NCBI GenBank assembly: GCA_028691845.1 | Contig: JAQUYL010000009.1 | Location: forward strand, 1-64,000 | From: Opitutaceae bacterium | Lineage (GTDB): Bacteria; Verrucomicrobiota; Verrucomicrobiia; Opitutales; Opitutaceae | DNA length: 64,000 bases | Direction: 5' to 3' | Part shown: piece by piece, positions 1-8,184 of the stretch | Numbering within the stretch: position 1 is the first letter of the stretch | Layout: each line of letters begins with the position of its first letter | Translations under genes and position numbers: made by a program | Notes under the pieces: generated by a model | The model's input: only the letters and a program-made list of their open reading frames with translations | Told to the model about the DNA's origin: nothing | Database searches by the model: none

Positions 1-72
1 ATCCAGCGCCGTGCCTATGGCTTTAGGAACTTTAACAACTACCGCCTGCGCGTCATCGCCCAGTGCGGCTGA
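1..72 (+). mobile_element. C-terminal end of an ISL3-family transposase (partial)
   Basis: The first 23 codons run in one frame to a TGA at 70-72 and encode a tail containing YGFRNFNNYRLRV. This arrangement is typical of the C-terminus of ISL3 (IS204/IS1001/IS1096/IS1165) DDE transposases. The rest of the gene lies upstream of the window, so completeness cannot be judged. The following 50 bases carry a plausible terminal repeat, which fits an insertion sequence ending just before the tRNA-Pro gene. The family call rests on a short tail only. Confidence 0.65.
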
Positions 73-102
73 CTTATGAACCTCCACTCCCTTCAACCCA
101 CT

Positions 103-124
103 CCCCAATCTTTGGTGTAGACCC
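103..124. repeat. Possible terminal inverted repeat of the ISL3-like element
   Basis: The stretch ending TTTGGTGTAGACCC lies 30 bases after the transposase stop. It resembles the outer end of ISL3-family elements, which often read GG(G/C)TCT...CACC when seen from outside. The matching left end is outside the window, so this is inferred from position and general similarity. Confidence 0.35.
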
Positions 125-188
125 GAAGTGATGAGCGTACTTGGGGAAAATCCCATCTTCAGAAGGAAAACAGCCTCATGAAAATTGG

Positions 189-262
189 TCGGGGCGGCGA
201 GATTTGAACTCGCGACCTCCTGGTCCCAAACCAGGCGCTCTACCAGGCTAAGCTACACCCCG
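189..262 (-). tRNA. tRNA-Pro (anticodon TGG)
   Basis: On the minus strand the sequence folds as a full cloverleaf. The acceptor stem is CGGGGTG/CGCCCCG with an A discriminator, the anticodon stem is CCTGG/CCAGG around loop TTTGGGA (anticodon TGG, proline), and the T arm contains GTTCAAATC. No CCA is encoded (the genomic 3' flank reads CC). It sits about 65 bases from the end of the IS-like element, a common insertion neighbourhood. Confidence 0.95.
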
Positions 263-413
263 TGTATGCACGGGCATGGCAAGGCGGAATCTTCGCCGGA
301 GTCAATGTTATCCTCCAAACAGACAGCCCTTTGCTTGCAACTGGGGTGTGAATAATCTCTGCTTGCTTCGCCGGGCAACAAACCCTACACATAACAATCT
401 CAACCTTCTAAAC

Positions 414-938
414 ATGGACACACTTTCCCGCGACAGCAGCAGTTCCAGCAATATTGTTCCCATCGCCGGCGTTTTCGCCGCGGTGATTGCGCTTATCCTT
501 TCGATTGTGGCGCTTGTGCAGGTTTCCGGCCTCAAGAAAACCGTAGCAGCCCAATCCGATACCATCGCCAAGATTCCCGATCTGGAGAATCAAGTGAGGA
601 CCACCGCCACCAAGGCAGAAACGGATTTGAAGAATCTCCAAGCCGGCATACAGGGCGCATTCGACAAAGTCGGAGCCGAAATTGGCACGATCAAGGACAC
701 CATGGCCAAGCTGCAGGAAGCAGCCAAAAAACCAGCGGCAGCACCTGCAGGCAAGAGTGGCGCTGTTGCAACCGGAGTAATGAATGCTGACGGGACCTAC
801 ACTATTGCTGCCGGTGATACTTTTGCCAAAGTTGCGCGCAAATTCGGCGTGCGCCTCGACTCCATTGAGGCCGAGAATCCAGGGGTTGACCCCGCTCGTC
901 TCAAGGTGGGCCAGAAGATCCGCATCCCGAAGAAATAA
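414..938 (+). CDS. Membrane-anchored LysM-domain protein
   Basis: 174 aa from ATG 414; the frame is open further upstream, but that stretch covers the tRNA-proximal leader and has no protein character. A short Ser-rich cytoplasmic N-terminus is followed by one transmembrane helix (about residues 14-37). Next comes a coiled-coil-like stretch rich in Lys, Glu and Ala (38-105), an Ala/Pro/Lys linker, and a C-terminal LysM domain (about 128-172, beginning YTIAAGDTFAKVA). LysM domains bind peptidoglycan N-acetylglucosamine, so the likely role is an inner-membrane protein reaching the cell wall. It is followed directly by a strong terminator and appears monocistronic. The exact cellular role is unknown. 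Confidence 0.85.
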   Translation: MDTLSRDSSSSSNIVPIAGVFAAVIALILSIVALVQVSGLKKTVAAQSDTIAKIPDLENQVRTTATKAETDLKNLQAGIQGAFDKVGAEIGTIKDTMAKLQEAAKKPAAAPAGKSGAVATGVMNADGTYTIAAGDTFAKVARKFGVRLDSIEAENPGVDPARLKVGQKIRIPKK

Positions 939-958
939 TTCTGCCGGCAATACCTTTG

Positions 959-996
959 ATGCCTCCATGACCTTGTGTCGCGGAGGCATTTTTTTT
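959..996 (+). terminator. Rho-independent terminator after the LysM gene
   Basis: Eight-base stem ATGCCTCC/GGAGGCAT (959-966 and 982-989) with a 15-nt loop, followed by seven further T residues to 996. Confidence 0.9.
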
Positions 997-1022
997 GACC
1001 ACCCCCCCAACCTCAGCGTGCC

Positions 1023-1601
1023 ATGGGAGAACCATCAATTCGACCCCAGCGCTGGCACAAGCTCGGCGCCACGATGCATGCGACCACGCGCATTTTTGAC
1101 ATCCAGCGCGCGCATTATCGTCATCCGGTAAGACAGACGGAAAAGGATTTCTTTGTCGTCGATGCACCCGATTGGGTGAATGTAATAGCGCTTACACCCG
1201 AGCACCGGCTCGTGCTTGTTCGGCAGTTCCGTTTCGGCATCGATGCCTTTTCCTTGGAGATTCCCGGAGGCGTGATGGAGCGAGGGGAGGTCCCCTTGGC
1301 GGCGGCAGTGCGTGAGCTGCGGGAAGAAACCGGCTTCACGGGAAGTCGTCAGCGCCTGCTCGGTAGCGTTCACCCCAATCCGGCGATCCAGAGCAATTCC
1401 TGCCACCTTGTACTGGTCGAGGAGGCCTGCCGCACTGCGGCGCTCGAGTGGGATCACGATGAGGAGATTGAGGTCGTTACACTGCCGGTTGAGGAGGTTT
1501 ACGCCCTGGCCCGGAGTGGTGGCATAACCCACGCCCTAGTGCTGGACGCGTTGTTGTTGTTTGCCCCGGAATGGGATCGTCTGCGCCGGAGCGCCGTTTG
1601 A
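1023..1601 (+). CDS. Nudix hydrolase, ADP-ribose pyrophosphatase-like
   Basis: 192 aa with a complete Nudix box: GGVMERGE, then VRELREETGF at about residues 86-109, matching Gx5Ex7REUxEExGU. Family members hydrolyse nucleoside diphosphate-X compounds using Mg2+ bound by the glutamates. The preceding LVRQFRFGIDAFSLEIPGG is characteristic of the ADP-ribose/ADP-sugar pyrophosphatase (NudF-like) subgroup, so ADP-ribose turnover is the best guess. An alternative start is ATG 1074 (residue 18), which would trim an N-terminus of low conservation. It lies 35 bases before the next gene and is probably co-transcribed with it. Substrate not determined. Confidence 0.85.
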   Translation: MGEPSIRPQRWHKLGATMHATTRIFDIQRAHYRHPVRQTEKDFFVVDAPDWVNVIALTPEHRLVLVRQFRFGIDAFSLEIPGGVMERGEVPLAAAVRELREETGFTGSRQRLLGSVHPNPAIQSNSCHLVLVEEACRTAALEWDHDEEIEVVTLPVEEVYALARSGGITHALVLDALLLFAPEWDRLRRSAV

Positions 1602-1636
1602 CATCACCCTTCCACCGGCTTTACTGGCCGCGGGAC

Positions 1637-2905
1637 ATGGAAACCACGATTGCCGCACCTGCCTTTGCCAATTCGCCCGAGGTCATCGGGCAGGAGGTCG
1701 GCGATAAGCTGCCTGCACCGCTTGAGGCGGAGATTCGCGCGATTTACCGAAACAGTCCTTTTTACGGATCGCGGTTCCCATTGCATCGCAACCCACTGCA
1801 GTGGGAGTGCTACCGCGAGATTCCCGTGCTGACCAAGCAGGAGATCGTGGACCGGGGTTCCCAGGCTTTTTTCGCCGACTACCGGGAGATTGAACGTGGA
1901 TTGCTGGAAAGGAAATACGAATACGAGCATACATCCGGCACGACATCCGGTCCGATGACGGTGATCATGGAGGATGGCTGGTGGAACGCGCAGATGCGTC
2001 GCGCCTACTTGGCGCATCCGCAACTCGCCGCATATGTCGATCGGCCTTATCGCAAATGCGTCCTCGCGCCGGTGGGTTGCTCGAGCAACCTCTGCCCTTA
2101 TGAGGATCACCCCTTCCCGCACCGCTATTTTGATGGCACCGTTTATCTGAATCTGTCGAGTGACCCATTTGCCTTTCCCGAGGCCGAATGGGATCGCATT
2201 GTGATCGAATTGCAGGCCGTGCGGCCCGAGGTGATGGAAGGCGAGCCGGTCTATCTGGCGTTACTGGCACGGGCCGTCCGCAAACGGCAGGTATCCGTGC
2301 CCAGCCTGCGTACAATCATCCTCACATACGGCAAGGCCAGCCGGCAACACGGTCACCGGATAGCAGAGGCCTTTCCGGCGGCGCAGGTCGATCTTTATGG
2401 TTCGACTGAAGCGGGCTACATCTTCGTTGGAGACGCATTCCAGGGCAACTCGCAGGTCATCGACGACAACGCCTTTGTCGAGCTCGTGCCTTGGGGTGAA
2501 GGACTGGATGATGTCTTTCAGATCTACGTCACAACGCGCAACCGGAGGGCGATGCCGCTCTTGCGCTACTATACGGGCGATGTCGTGCGCCGCACGCCGA
2601 CCGGCTACCAGTTGCTTGGGCGTGAACGTGATCTTTACGTCCAACCCAACGGCTCGCTTGTGTCGGCACACGAAATTGACATGTCATTGCCAGCGAATTT
2701 TTCGTGCTGGCATTGGAGTCTGGTACAGACCTCGGATGCGCGTTGGGACTTCCAATTTGTCGCCGATATGGCCGCGCCAGCAGGGATGGACCAAGCGCTG
2801 TCGGCGGCGCTAGGCGGTCAGGCGCGGGTGAACCTGTTCCGGCGTAAATTTATTCAGCCTGCTCCAAGCGGGAAGTTCTCCCTGCTCAAGCCACTGATTG
2901 TCTGA
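1637..2905 (+). CDS. PaaK/CapK-like adenylate-forming enzyme (phenylacetate-CoA ligase-like)
   Basis: 422 aa from ATG 1637. An in-frame ATG at 1571 would overlap the Nudix gene by 31 bases and adds a non-conserved extension. Adenylate-forming motifs are visible: the phosphate-binding loop HTSGTTSGP (residues about 104-112), LYGSTEAGY in the middle (A5-like), YYTGDVV further on, and a C-terminal SGKF with the catalytic-type lysine. Family members activate a carboxylate with ATP, often to a CoA thioester. The length (about 420) and lack of obvious phenylacetate specificity suggest a CapK/coenzyme F390 synthetase-like member. Substrate unknown; the neighbours give no pathway. Confidence 0.8.
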   Translation: METTIAAPAFANSPEVIGQEVGDKLPAPLEAEIRAIYRNSPFYGSRFPLHRNPLQWECYREIPVLTKQEIVDRGSQAFFADYREIERGLLERKYEYEHTSGTTSGPMTVIMEDGWWNAQMRRAYLAHPQLAAYVDRPYRKCVLAPVGCSSNLCPYEDHPFPHRYFDGTVYLNLSSDPFAFPEAEWDRIVIELQAVRPEVMEGEPVYLALLARAVRKRQVSVPSLRTIILTYGKASRQHGHRIAEAFPAAQVDLYGSTEAGYIFVGDAFQGNSQVIDDNAFVELVPWGEGLDDVFQIYVTTRNRRAMPLLRYYTGDVVRRTPTGYQLLGRERDLYVQPNGSLVSAHEIDMSLPANFSCWHWSLVQTSDARWDFQFVADMAAPAGMDQALSAALGGQARVNLFRRKFIQPAPSGKFSLLKPLIV

Positions 2906-2931
2906 TGATTGGCCTCGAAATCGAGATCCAT

Positions 2932-2958
2932 AACTTATAATTGCACTTAACATAAGTT
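2932..2958. promoter_or_regulatory. Inverted repeat in the AT-rich region upstream of sdhC
   Basis: AACTTAT (2932-2938) and ATAAGTT (2952-2958) form a perfect 7-base inverted repeat with a 13-base spacer. It lies in the 185-base intergenic region before sdhC, which is clearly AT-richer than its surroundings. It could be a regulator site or a weak terminator of the upstream gene (no T-run on the + strand). Confidence 0.4.
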
Positions 2959-3041
2959 AGTAACACTAATAATCACGTGGCAGTGGTTGTTTCGCTTGGC
3001 GGCAGCCTTTACTTTCCGAGTAGGAATTGGTTTATTATTTA

Positions 3042-3061
3042 CAGTCTAGTCATTTAGACTG
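3042..3061. promoter_or_regulatory. Second inverted repeat, 30 bases before sdhC
   Basis: CAGTCTA (3042-3048) and TAGACTG (3055-3061) form a perfect 7-base inverted repeat around GTCATT. It ends 29 bases before the sdhC ATG, where an operator or 5'-UTR hairpin would be expected. The binding factor is unknown. Confidence 0.45.
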
Positions 3062-3090
3062 CTCTGGACACTGCGTATTCCTTCCCAGCG

Positions 3091-3906
3091 ATGAACCTAT
3101 TCGGCTCGCTATTTACATCCACCATTGGTCGGAAATTCCTCATGGCCGTGACCGGCGTCGTGCTGGTCGGCTTCGTCACTGGTCATCTTGTCGGCAACCT
3201 GCAGATCTTTGCCGCGCCAGACAAAATCAACGGCTATGCACACTTCCTGCAGTCGCTCGGCCCGGTCTTGTGGGCCGTGCGGCTGCTGATGCTGACCTGC
3301 GTGGGCATCCACGCGTGGGCGGCGATCACGCTGTGGCTGGATAGCACGGCGGCACGAGGTACCGAGCCTTATGCGGAGACGAAGTGGCTGCAGGCGCTGT
3401 GGGCCTCGCGCTACATGCGTCATACTGGAGTCGTGGTTATCGCCTTTTTGCTCTATCATCTGGCGCAGTTTACCATCGGCGTGAACCGCGGTTTCTTCGT
3501 TGGGCAAGCGTTCAAGACGCGGATCCACGAGTATGTGATGGCGTCCGACTTTCACCTGATCGGATTCCCTGTAGTCGCCAGCGGACAGGCTGTGCACGAT
3601 GTGTACAGCATGGTCTTTCTCGGCTTTGCCAATCCGTACGTATCAATCTTCTACATTGTCGCCGTTGGCCTGCTCGCGATGCACCTATGGCACGGCGTGG
3701 ATTCGATGTTCCAGACCTTCGGCTGGCGCAATGCCAAATGGTCAGTGTGCCTGCGCCGAATTGCTGCTGTTTTCAGCCTACTCTACTTCCTCGGCAGCCT
3801 GACAATCCCCGGCGCAATTCTCACCGGCGCGGTGGAACCCGCCTCCGGAACCTACGCTGCCCAGCAGCTCGCCGCGGCTCCCTCGTCCCTTGTCGTCCAC
3901 CGCTAA
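3091..3906 (+). CDS. sdhC: Succinate dehydrogenase cytochrome b558-type subunit
   Basis: 271 aa, about five transmembrane helices. This is the single large membrane anchor of a type-B (b558, di-haem) succinate:quinone oxidoreductase. Conserved histidines lie in helices: GHLVGNLQIF (about residue 31), the VGIHAWAA helix, RHTGVVVIAFLLYHL, and MHLWHGVDSMFQTFGW near the end. These are the expected haem b ligand positions in the Bacillus/Bacteroidetes-type anchor. The start at ATG 3091 gives the usual MNLFGSLFTSTIGRK N-terminus. Spacing to sdhA is 12 bases. No sdhD is present or needed in this class. The subunit carries electrons from the sdhB clusters to quinone in the inner membrane. Confidence 0.93.
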   Translation: MNLFGSLFTSTIGRKFLMAVTGVVLVGFVTGHLVGNLQIFAAPDKINGYAHFLQSLGPVLWAVRLLMLTCVGIHAWAAITLWLDSTAARGTEPYAETKWLQALWASRYMRHTGVVVIAFLLYHLAQFTIGVNRGFFVGQAFKTRIHEYVMASDFHLIGFPVVASGQAVHDVYSMVFLGFANPYVSIFYIVAVGLLAMHLWHGVDSMFQTFGWRNAKWSVCLRRIAAVFSLLYFLGSLTIPGAILTGAVEPASGTYAAQQLAAAPSSLVVHR

Positions 3907-3918
3907 TCCCTCCCCACC

Positions 3919-5841
3919 ATGGCTCAACTCGACTCCAAGATTCCATCTGGACCCCTTGCCGACAAGTGGCGCAAGCACAAGGTGGAGAGCAAACTCGTCA
4001 ATCCGGCAAACAAGCGCAAATATGAGATTCTCGTCGTTGGCGCCGGCCTTGCTGGATCGTCGGCGGCCGCAACCCTCGCCGAGCTGGGCTACAAGGTGAA
4101 ATGCTTCGTCTTTCACGACAGTCCGCGACGGGCCCACTCCATCTCCGCTCAAGGCGGCATCAATGCGGCCAAGAATTACCAGAACGATGGCGATTCGGTC
4201 TACCGGCTTTTCTACGACACGATCAAGGGCGGCGACTATCGCTCCCGCGAGGCCAATGTCCATCGCCTTGCCGAAGTGTCGGTTAACATCATCGATCAGT
4301 GTGCGGCGCAAGGCGTGCCCTTCGCGCGCGAATACGGCGGTCTGCTCGCCAACCGCTCCTTCGGTGGAGCCCAGGTGAGCCGGACCTTCTACGCGCGCGG
4401 CCAGACCGGCCAGCAGCTCCTTCTCGGCGCCTACTCCGCCTTGAGCCGGATGATTGGGGCCGGGGGAGTAGAGCTTTTCTCCAACGAGGAAATGAGCGAC
4501 CTGGTCGTGATCAACGGTCATGCCAAGGGAATCATCACCCGCAATCTCAACACCGGCCAGATCCGCCGTTGGTCAGGGGACGCTGTCATCCTAGCCACCG
4601 GGGGCTATGGCAACGTCTACAATCTTTCCACCTACGCGCGGCAATCCAACGCGACCGCCATTTGGCGCGCCTATAAGCGCGGCGCCTGTTTCGCCAATCC
4701 CTGCTTTACCCAGATTCACCCGACGTGCATTCCCGTCTCCGGCGACTACCAGTCGAAGCTCACGCTCATGTCGGAGTCGCTTCGCAATGACGGCCGCATC
4801 TGGGTGCCTAAAAGGAAGGAGGACTGCAAAAAGGATCCCGGCACGATTGCCGAGGATGACCGTGATTACTATCTCGAGCGCATGTATCCGAGTTTCGGCA
4901 ACCTGGCCCCGCGTGACATCTCCTCCCGCGCTGCCAAGCGCGTATGCGACGAAGGCCGTGGCGTTGGCGAGACCGGCCTGGGCGTCTACCTCGATTTTTC
5001 CGACGCCATCAACCGTCTCGGGGAGAACGTTGTGCGGGAGCGCTACGGCAACCTTTTCGACATCTACCACGAGATCACCAACGAGAATGGCTACAAGACC
5101 CCGATGCGCATCTACCCCGCGATGCACTACACGATGGGGGGGCTGTGGGTGGACTACAACCTGATGTCGAACGTTCCCGGCCTTTACGTGCTCGGCGAGG
5201 CCAACTTCTCCGATCACGGTGCCAACCGCCTCGGTGCCTCAGCCCTCATGCAGGGGCTGGCGGACGGATATTTCGTCATTCCCAACACGATCGGAGATTA
5301 CCTGGCCGGCCAGAAGCCCGGCTCACGACCCCCGGCAGACGCGCCCGAGTTCAAGCAGGCTGAGGACAATGTACGCAGTATCATTTCCCGGCTGCTCTCC
5401 GTGCCGGGCAAGGAACCGGTCAGTCATTACCATAAACGCCTGGGGCAGATTATGTGGACCTACTGTGGCATGGCCCGCACCAAGGAGGGCCTGGAAAAGG
5501 CCCTGCAGGAAATCCCGAAACTGCGCGAGGAATTCTGGGCCAATGTCAAAGTCCCCGGCTCCGAGGCCACCCTCAACCAGTCGCTGGAGCGCGCCTGCCG
5601 CGTGGCCGACTTCTTCGAGCTTGGCGAACTCCTGTGCCTCGACGCTCTCACTCGCGAGGAAAGCTGCGGCAGCCATTTCCGCGAGGAATACCAATATCCC
5701 AACGGCGAATGCAAACGCGACGATGAGAAGTTTGCACACGCGGCCGCCTGGGAGTACCAAGGCGAGGGCAAGCCGCCCCTCCGCAACATCGAGCCGCTCA
5801 ATTACGAGTCCGTGAAGATGAGCGTGCGCAACTACAAATAA
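3919..5841 (+). CDS. sdhA: Succinate dehydrogenase flavoprotein subunit
   Basis: 640 aa. FAD-binding dinucleotide motif [12 protein letters not shown] at about residues 39-50; the covalent-FAD histidine is His73 in [11 protein letters not shown]. Later motifs include the conserved GGYGN, HPTCIP and REERYGNLF-like segments and the [13 protein letters not shown] active-site region. Catalyses succinate to fumarate oxidation in the TCA cycle and passes electrons to SdhB. The N-terminal extension (about 35 residues before the FAD motif) is normal for the b558-type enzymes. Lies between sdhC and sdhB with short gaps (12 and 16 bases), so one operon. The start is preceded by a pyrimidine-rich run rather than a Shine-Dalgarno. 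Confidence 0.96.
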   Translation: MAQLDSKIPSGPLADKWRKHKVESKLVNPANKRKYEILVVGAGLAGSSAAATLAELGYKVKCFVFHDSPRRAHSISAQGGINAAKNYQNDGDSVYRLFYDTIKGGDYRSREANVHRLAEVSVNIIDQCAAQGVPFAREYGGLLANRSFGGAQVSRTFYARGQTGQQLLLGAYSALSRMIGAGGVELFSNEEMSDLVVINGHAKGIITRNLNTGQIRRWSGDAVILATGGYGNVYNLSTYARQSNATAIWRAYKRGACFANPCFTQIHPTCIPVSGDYQSKLTLMSESLRNDGRIWVPKRKEDCKKDPGTIAEDDRDYYLERMYPSFGNLAPRDISSRAAKRVCDEGRGVGETGLGVYLDFSDAINRLGENVVRERYGNLFDIYHEITNENGYKTPMRIYPAMHYTMGGLWVDYNLMSNVPGLYVLGEANFSDHGANRLGASALMQGLADGYFVIPNTIGDYLAGQKPGSRPPADAPEFKQAEDNVRSIISRLLSVPGKEPVSHYHKRLGQIMWTYCGMARTKEGLEKALQEIPKLREEFWANVKVPGSEATLNQSLERACRVADFFELGELLCLDALTREESCGSHFREEYQYPNGECKRDDEKFAHAAAWEYQGEGKPPLRNIEPLNYESVKMSVRNYK

Positions 5842-5857
5842 CCGACTTTTCCACGCC

Positions 5858-6667
5858 ATGGTTGCCGAATCATCCACCAAGACGATCAGTGTCACCCTGC
5901 GGGTCTGGCGCCAAGCCGGCCCCAGCCAACCCGGAAAGTTCGTCGAATATCAAGCGAAGAACCTCAACCCGAACATGTCGTTCCTGGAGATGCTCGACGT
6001 CGTGAACGACGAGCTCACGGTGAAGGGCGAGGAGCCCATTGCGTTTGCCCACGACTGTCGCGAAGGCATTTGCGGCACGTGTTCGCTGGTTATCGACGGC
6101 AAACCGCATGGACCGCACCGCGCCGTGGCGAGCTGCCAGACCTACGTGCGCAGCTTTGCCGATGGCGCTGTGATCACCGTCGAGCCGTTCCGGGCGAAAC
6201 CATTTCCGGTCATCAAGGATCTGATTACCGAACGCTCGGCCCTCGACAAGATCCAGCAGGCGGGCGGCTTTATCAGTGTGCGTACCGGTGCGGCCCCCGA
6301 TGCCAACTCGATCCCCGTGGCGAAGGATGTCGCCGAGCTGGCGATGGATGCCGCGCAATGCATCGGCTGCGGCGCGTGCGTGGCGGCCTGCAAAAACGCG
6401 AGCGCGATGCTCTTTGTCGCGGCCAAGGTGTCGCACCTGGGCTTGCTGCCCCAAGGCCAGGTGGAGCGCGGCCGCCGCGTCCTGGCCATGGTCCGCAAGA
6501 TGGACGAACTCGGCTTCGGCTCCTGCACCAATCAGTATGAATGTTCCGCCGCATGTCCGAAGCTCGTCTCGCACGATTTCATCGCCCGGATGAATCGCGA
6601 TTACATCTCGGCGCTTGTGCACGAAACGTTTGCGCCGGCCTCGCCCACAATGAGCGGCGGCGCCTGA
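5858..6667 (+). CDS. sdhB: Succinate dehydrogenase iron-sulfur subunit
   Basis: 269 aa. The N-terminal 2Fe-2S domain carries [11 protein letters not shown] and a later Cys in VASCQ. The C-terminal ferredoxin domain carries [13 protein letters not shown] and [13 protein letters not shown] for the 4Fe-4S and 3Fe-4S clusters. It links the FAD in SdhA to the haems in SdhC. Last gene of sdhCAB, followed 41 bases later by a terminator. Confidence 0.96.
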   Translation: MVAESSTKTISVTLRVWRQAGPSQPGKFVEYQAKNLNPNMSFLEMLDVVNDELTVKGEEPIAFAHDCREGICGTCSLVIDGKPHGPHRAVASCQTYVRSFADGAVITVEPFRAKPFPVIKDLITERSALDKIQQAGGFISVRTGAAPDANSIPVAKDVAELAMDAAQCIGCGACVAACKNASAMLFVAAKVSHLGLLPQGQVERGRRVLAMVRKMDELGFGSCTNQYECSAACPKLVSHDFIARMNRDYISALVHETFAPASPTMSGGA

Positions 6668-6707
6668 TCGAGCCGGGGGCGTCTGCCCGCAGGGAGTTTG
6701 TTTGCAG

Positions 6708-6739
6708 ACGGCGCGGTGATACGCGCCGTTTCTGTTTTT
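6708..6739 (+). terminator. Terminator of the sdhCAB operon
   Basis: Eight-base stem ACGGCGCG/CGCGCCGT (6708-6715, 6722-6729) with a 6-nt loop and a T-rich tail ending TTTTT. Confidence 0.85.
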
Positions 6740-6794
6740 CGCGCATTGTGGCCGATTCCCTGCGACTTTCCGCGGGACCGCGTGTTTTCAGGGT

Positions 6795-7061
6795 ATGAAC
6801 AATATCCACGCCATGAAAGCACTCGCCACCCTCCTCCTTGTCGCCGCGTTTCTCGTCACGGCTTTGATTGCGAGCGGCTATAGTCCGGATGCCGCCGACT
6901 TTGTTTCCATTTTCTTTGCAGCCGGCCTCTCCGGCTGGACCTTACAGGAATATAGCCGAAAACCGCGGCCGCTTACGGCCGTGTCGCGGCCCATCACCCT
7001 GCCGGTATCGAGGCACGCCCCGTCCCTTGCTCCGGCTTCCGCTCATCGGGTGGCGGCCTGA
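6795..7061 (+). CDS. Small membrane protein, unknown
   Basis: 88 aa (or 82 aa from ATG 6813). Two hydrophobic segments, about residues 8-27 and 35-48, then a basic Pro/Arg-rich tail. No known domain recognised. It stands alone between two hairpin terminators (6708-6739 and 7085-7124), which supports a separate short transcription unit. Function unknown. Confidence 0.55.
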   Translation: MNNIHAMKALATLLLVAAFLVTALIASGYSPDAADFVSIFFAAGLSGWTLQEYSRKPRPLTAVSRPITLPVSRHAPSLAPASAHRVAA

Positions 7062-7084
7062 AGCAAGCCGCATCCTCCCTGCGC

Positions 7085-7124
7085 AAGGCGGCGTCCTGCT
7101 TGACTGGAGCCGCCTTTGCCTTTT
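7085..7124 (+). terminator. Terminator after the small membrane protein gene
   Basis: Eight-base stem AAGGCGGC/GCCGCCTT (7085-7092, 7109-7116) with a 16-nt loop and downstream TTTT. It lies between convergent genes. Confidence 0.7.
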
Positions 7125-7161
7125 CAGGAAAAAACAGGCGAACAGATCAGGACTGACTACG

Positions 7162-7770
7162 CTATGGCTTGTTGTTCGCCGCAGAGTCGCCGATTTCAAA
7201 TTGGGCGGCAGCACCCACGGCGGCCAGCAGAAGAGTGGCCGGCAGCATCCAGGGATTGTTGTCCACCAGAACCGGAATATGCGCGGGGTGCTGGAGGTAG
7301 AAATACCAATCGACCCGGTTGGTGAAATATGATCCGGCCAGCATGACCCGGAAGGCTCCCAGCAGGGCAGTCGCCAGAAGCAACCCCACCCGCTGGAGTT
7401 TCACGGCGAGGATCCCGCCGATCACGCCCAAGGCCAAGCCGCCGAACTGCGCCACCATCTGGTGCCAGTTGGCCAGCAGCAGAATTCCCAGGGTGAGTCC
7501 GAAGAGGAAACCAGCCAGAAATACTCCGGCTAGGAAAAGCAGATAGGCCAACCCGGCGCCGAGCAGCGCGCCGACGATCATTCCCCCGATTTCGCCCGGC
7601 CAGCCCAGCCCCAGCTCACTGCCCGCCGCCTGGCCGAAAATCGATCCGGCCAAAGCGCCTATCAGGGTCAGGGTCAGCTTGAACAGACGGTATCCAAAAA
7701 AACAGTCGAGCAGTCCCCAAGCAAGGACCGCCACGGTCAGCCATGGGTAAAGCTCGCCATCGATTTCCAC
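7162..7770 (-). CDS. Multi-pass membrane protein, DUF4203/TMEM198-like
   Basis: 202 aa, almost entirely hydrophobic. About six to seven helices alternate with Gly-rich turns; the stretch GYRLFKLTLTLIGALAGSIFG near residues 26-46 resembles the DUF4203 (TM7SF3/TMEM198) domain. The C-terminal part has a Trp/Tyr-rich loop, one more helix and a polar tail. No enzymatic residues are recognisable. Neighbouring 7839-8102 on the same strand may be co-transcribed (68-base gap). Function unknown; family call moderate. Confidence 0.65.
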   Translation of the reverse strand: MEIDGELYPWLTVAVLAWGLLDCFFGYRLFKLTLTLIGALAGSIFGQAAGSELGLGWPGEIGGMIVGALLGAGLAYLLFLAGVFLAGFLFGLTLGILLLANWHQMVAQFGGLALGVIGGILAVKLQRVGLLLATALLGAFRVMLAGSYFTNRVDWYFYLQHPAHIPVLVDNNPWMLPATLLLAAVGAAAQFEIGDSAANNKP

Positions 7771-7838
7771 GCAGGACCACTAGCGGCGGCGCTGCAGCCT
7801 TGGCAAAGTGAATCTGCGCTTGGCGGGCCAGGCGCCCC

Positions 7839-8102
7839 CTAGTACATCGCCAGCGCCCGGGCGCTTTCGATGACGACCCAGGCGGTGCCAAAGGCCGACA
7901 GCCAGAAAAAGGCGAGCCGGAGAAGACGTCGGAGGCGCAGACTGCGTTCATACCGGTCGGGATTGTGCCGCCGGAAGCCGCTGTCCTCCAGGAAACTGAC
8001 GAACTGGGCCCGGCGCGCATAGCTGGTCTTCAACCGCCGGTCGCTCCGTACCCACAAGCGAATCGGGATGCGATTCAGCAAGTTTTTTAGAGCACGGATC
8101 AT
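7839..8102 (-). CDS. Small basic protein with a C-terminal membrane helix
   Basis: 87 aa. The N-terminal two-thirds are highly basic (many Arg, including RRLKTSYARRAQF), followed by one hydrophobic helix at about residues 62-82. No known family recognised. Its start at 8102 is divergent from lysA. Possibly a nucleic-acid- or membrane-surface-associated protein, but that is only composition. Confidence 0.55.
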   Translation of the reverse strand: MIRALKNLLNRIPIRLWVRSDRRLKTSYARRAQFVSFLEDSGFRRHNPDRYERSLRLRRLLRLAFFWLSAFGTAWVVIESARALAMY

Positions 8103-8121
8103 GATTGGCGTTTCATTCCTG

Positions 8122-8140
8122 GAAATAAGATCTTTATTTC
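8122..8140. promoter_or_regulatory. Palindrome in the divergent region before lysA
   Basis: GAAATAA (8122-8128) and TTATTTC (8134-8140) form a perfect 7-base inverted repeat around GATCT, in the 82-base gap between the divergent genes at 8102 (minus) and 8185 (lysA). The position fits an operator or overlapping divergent promoters. Confidence 0.4.
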
Positions 8141-8184
8141 AAGGGCAAACTGCATAACTGGCACGTTTCACGCACTTTTTTAAC

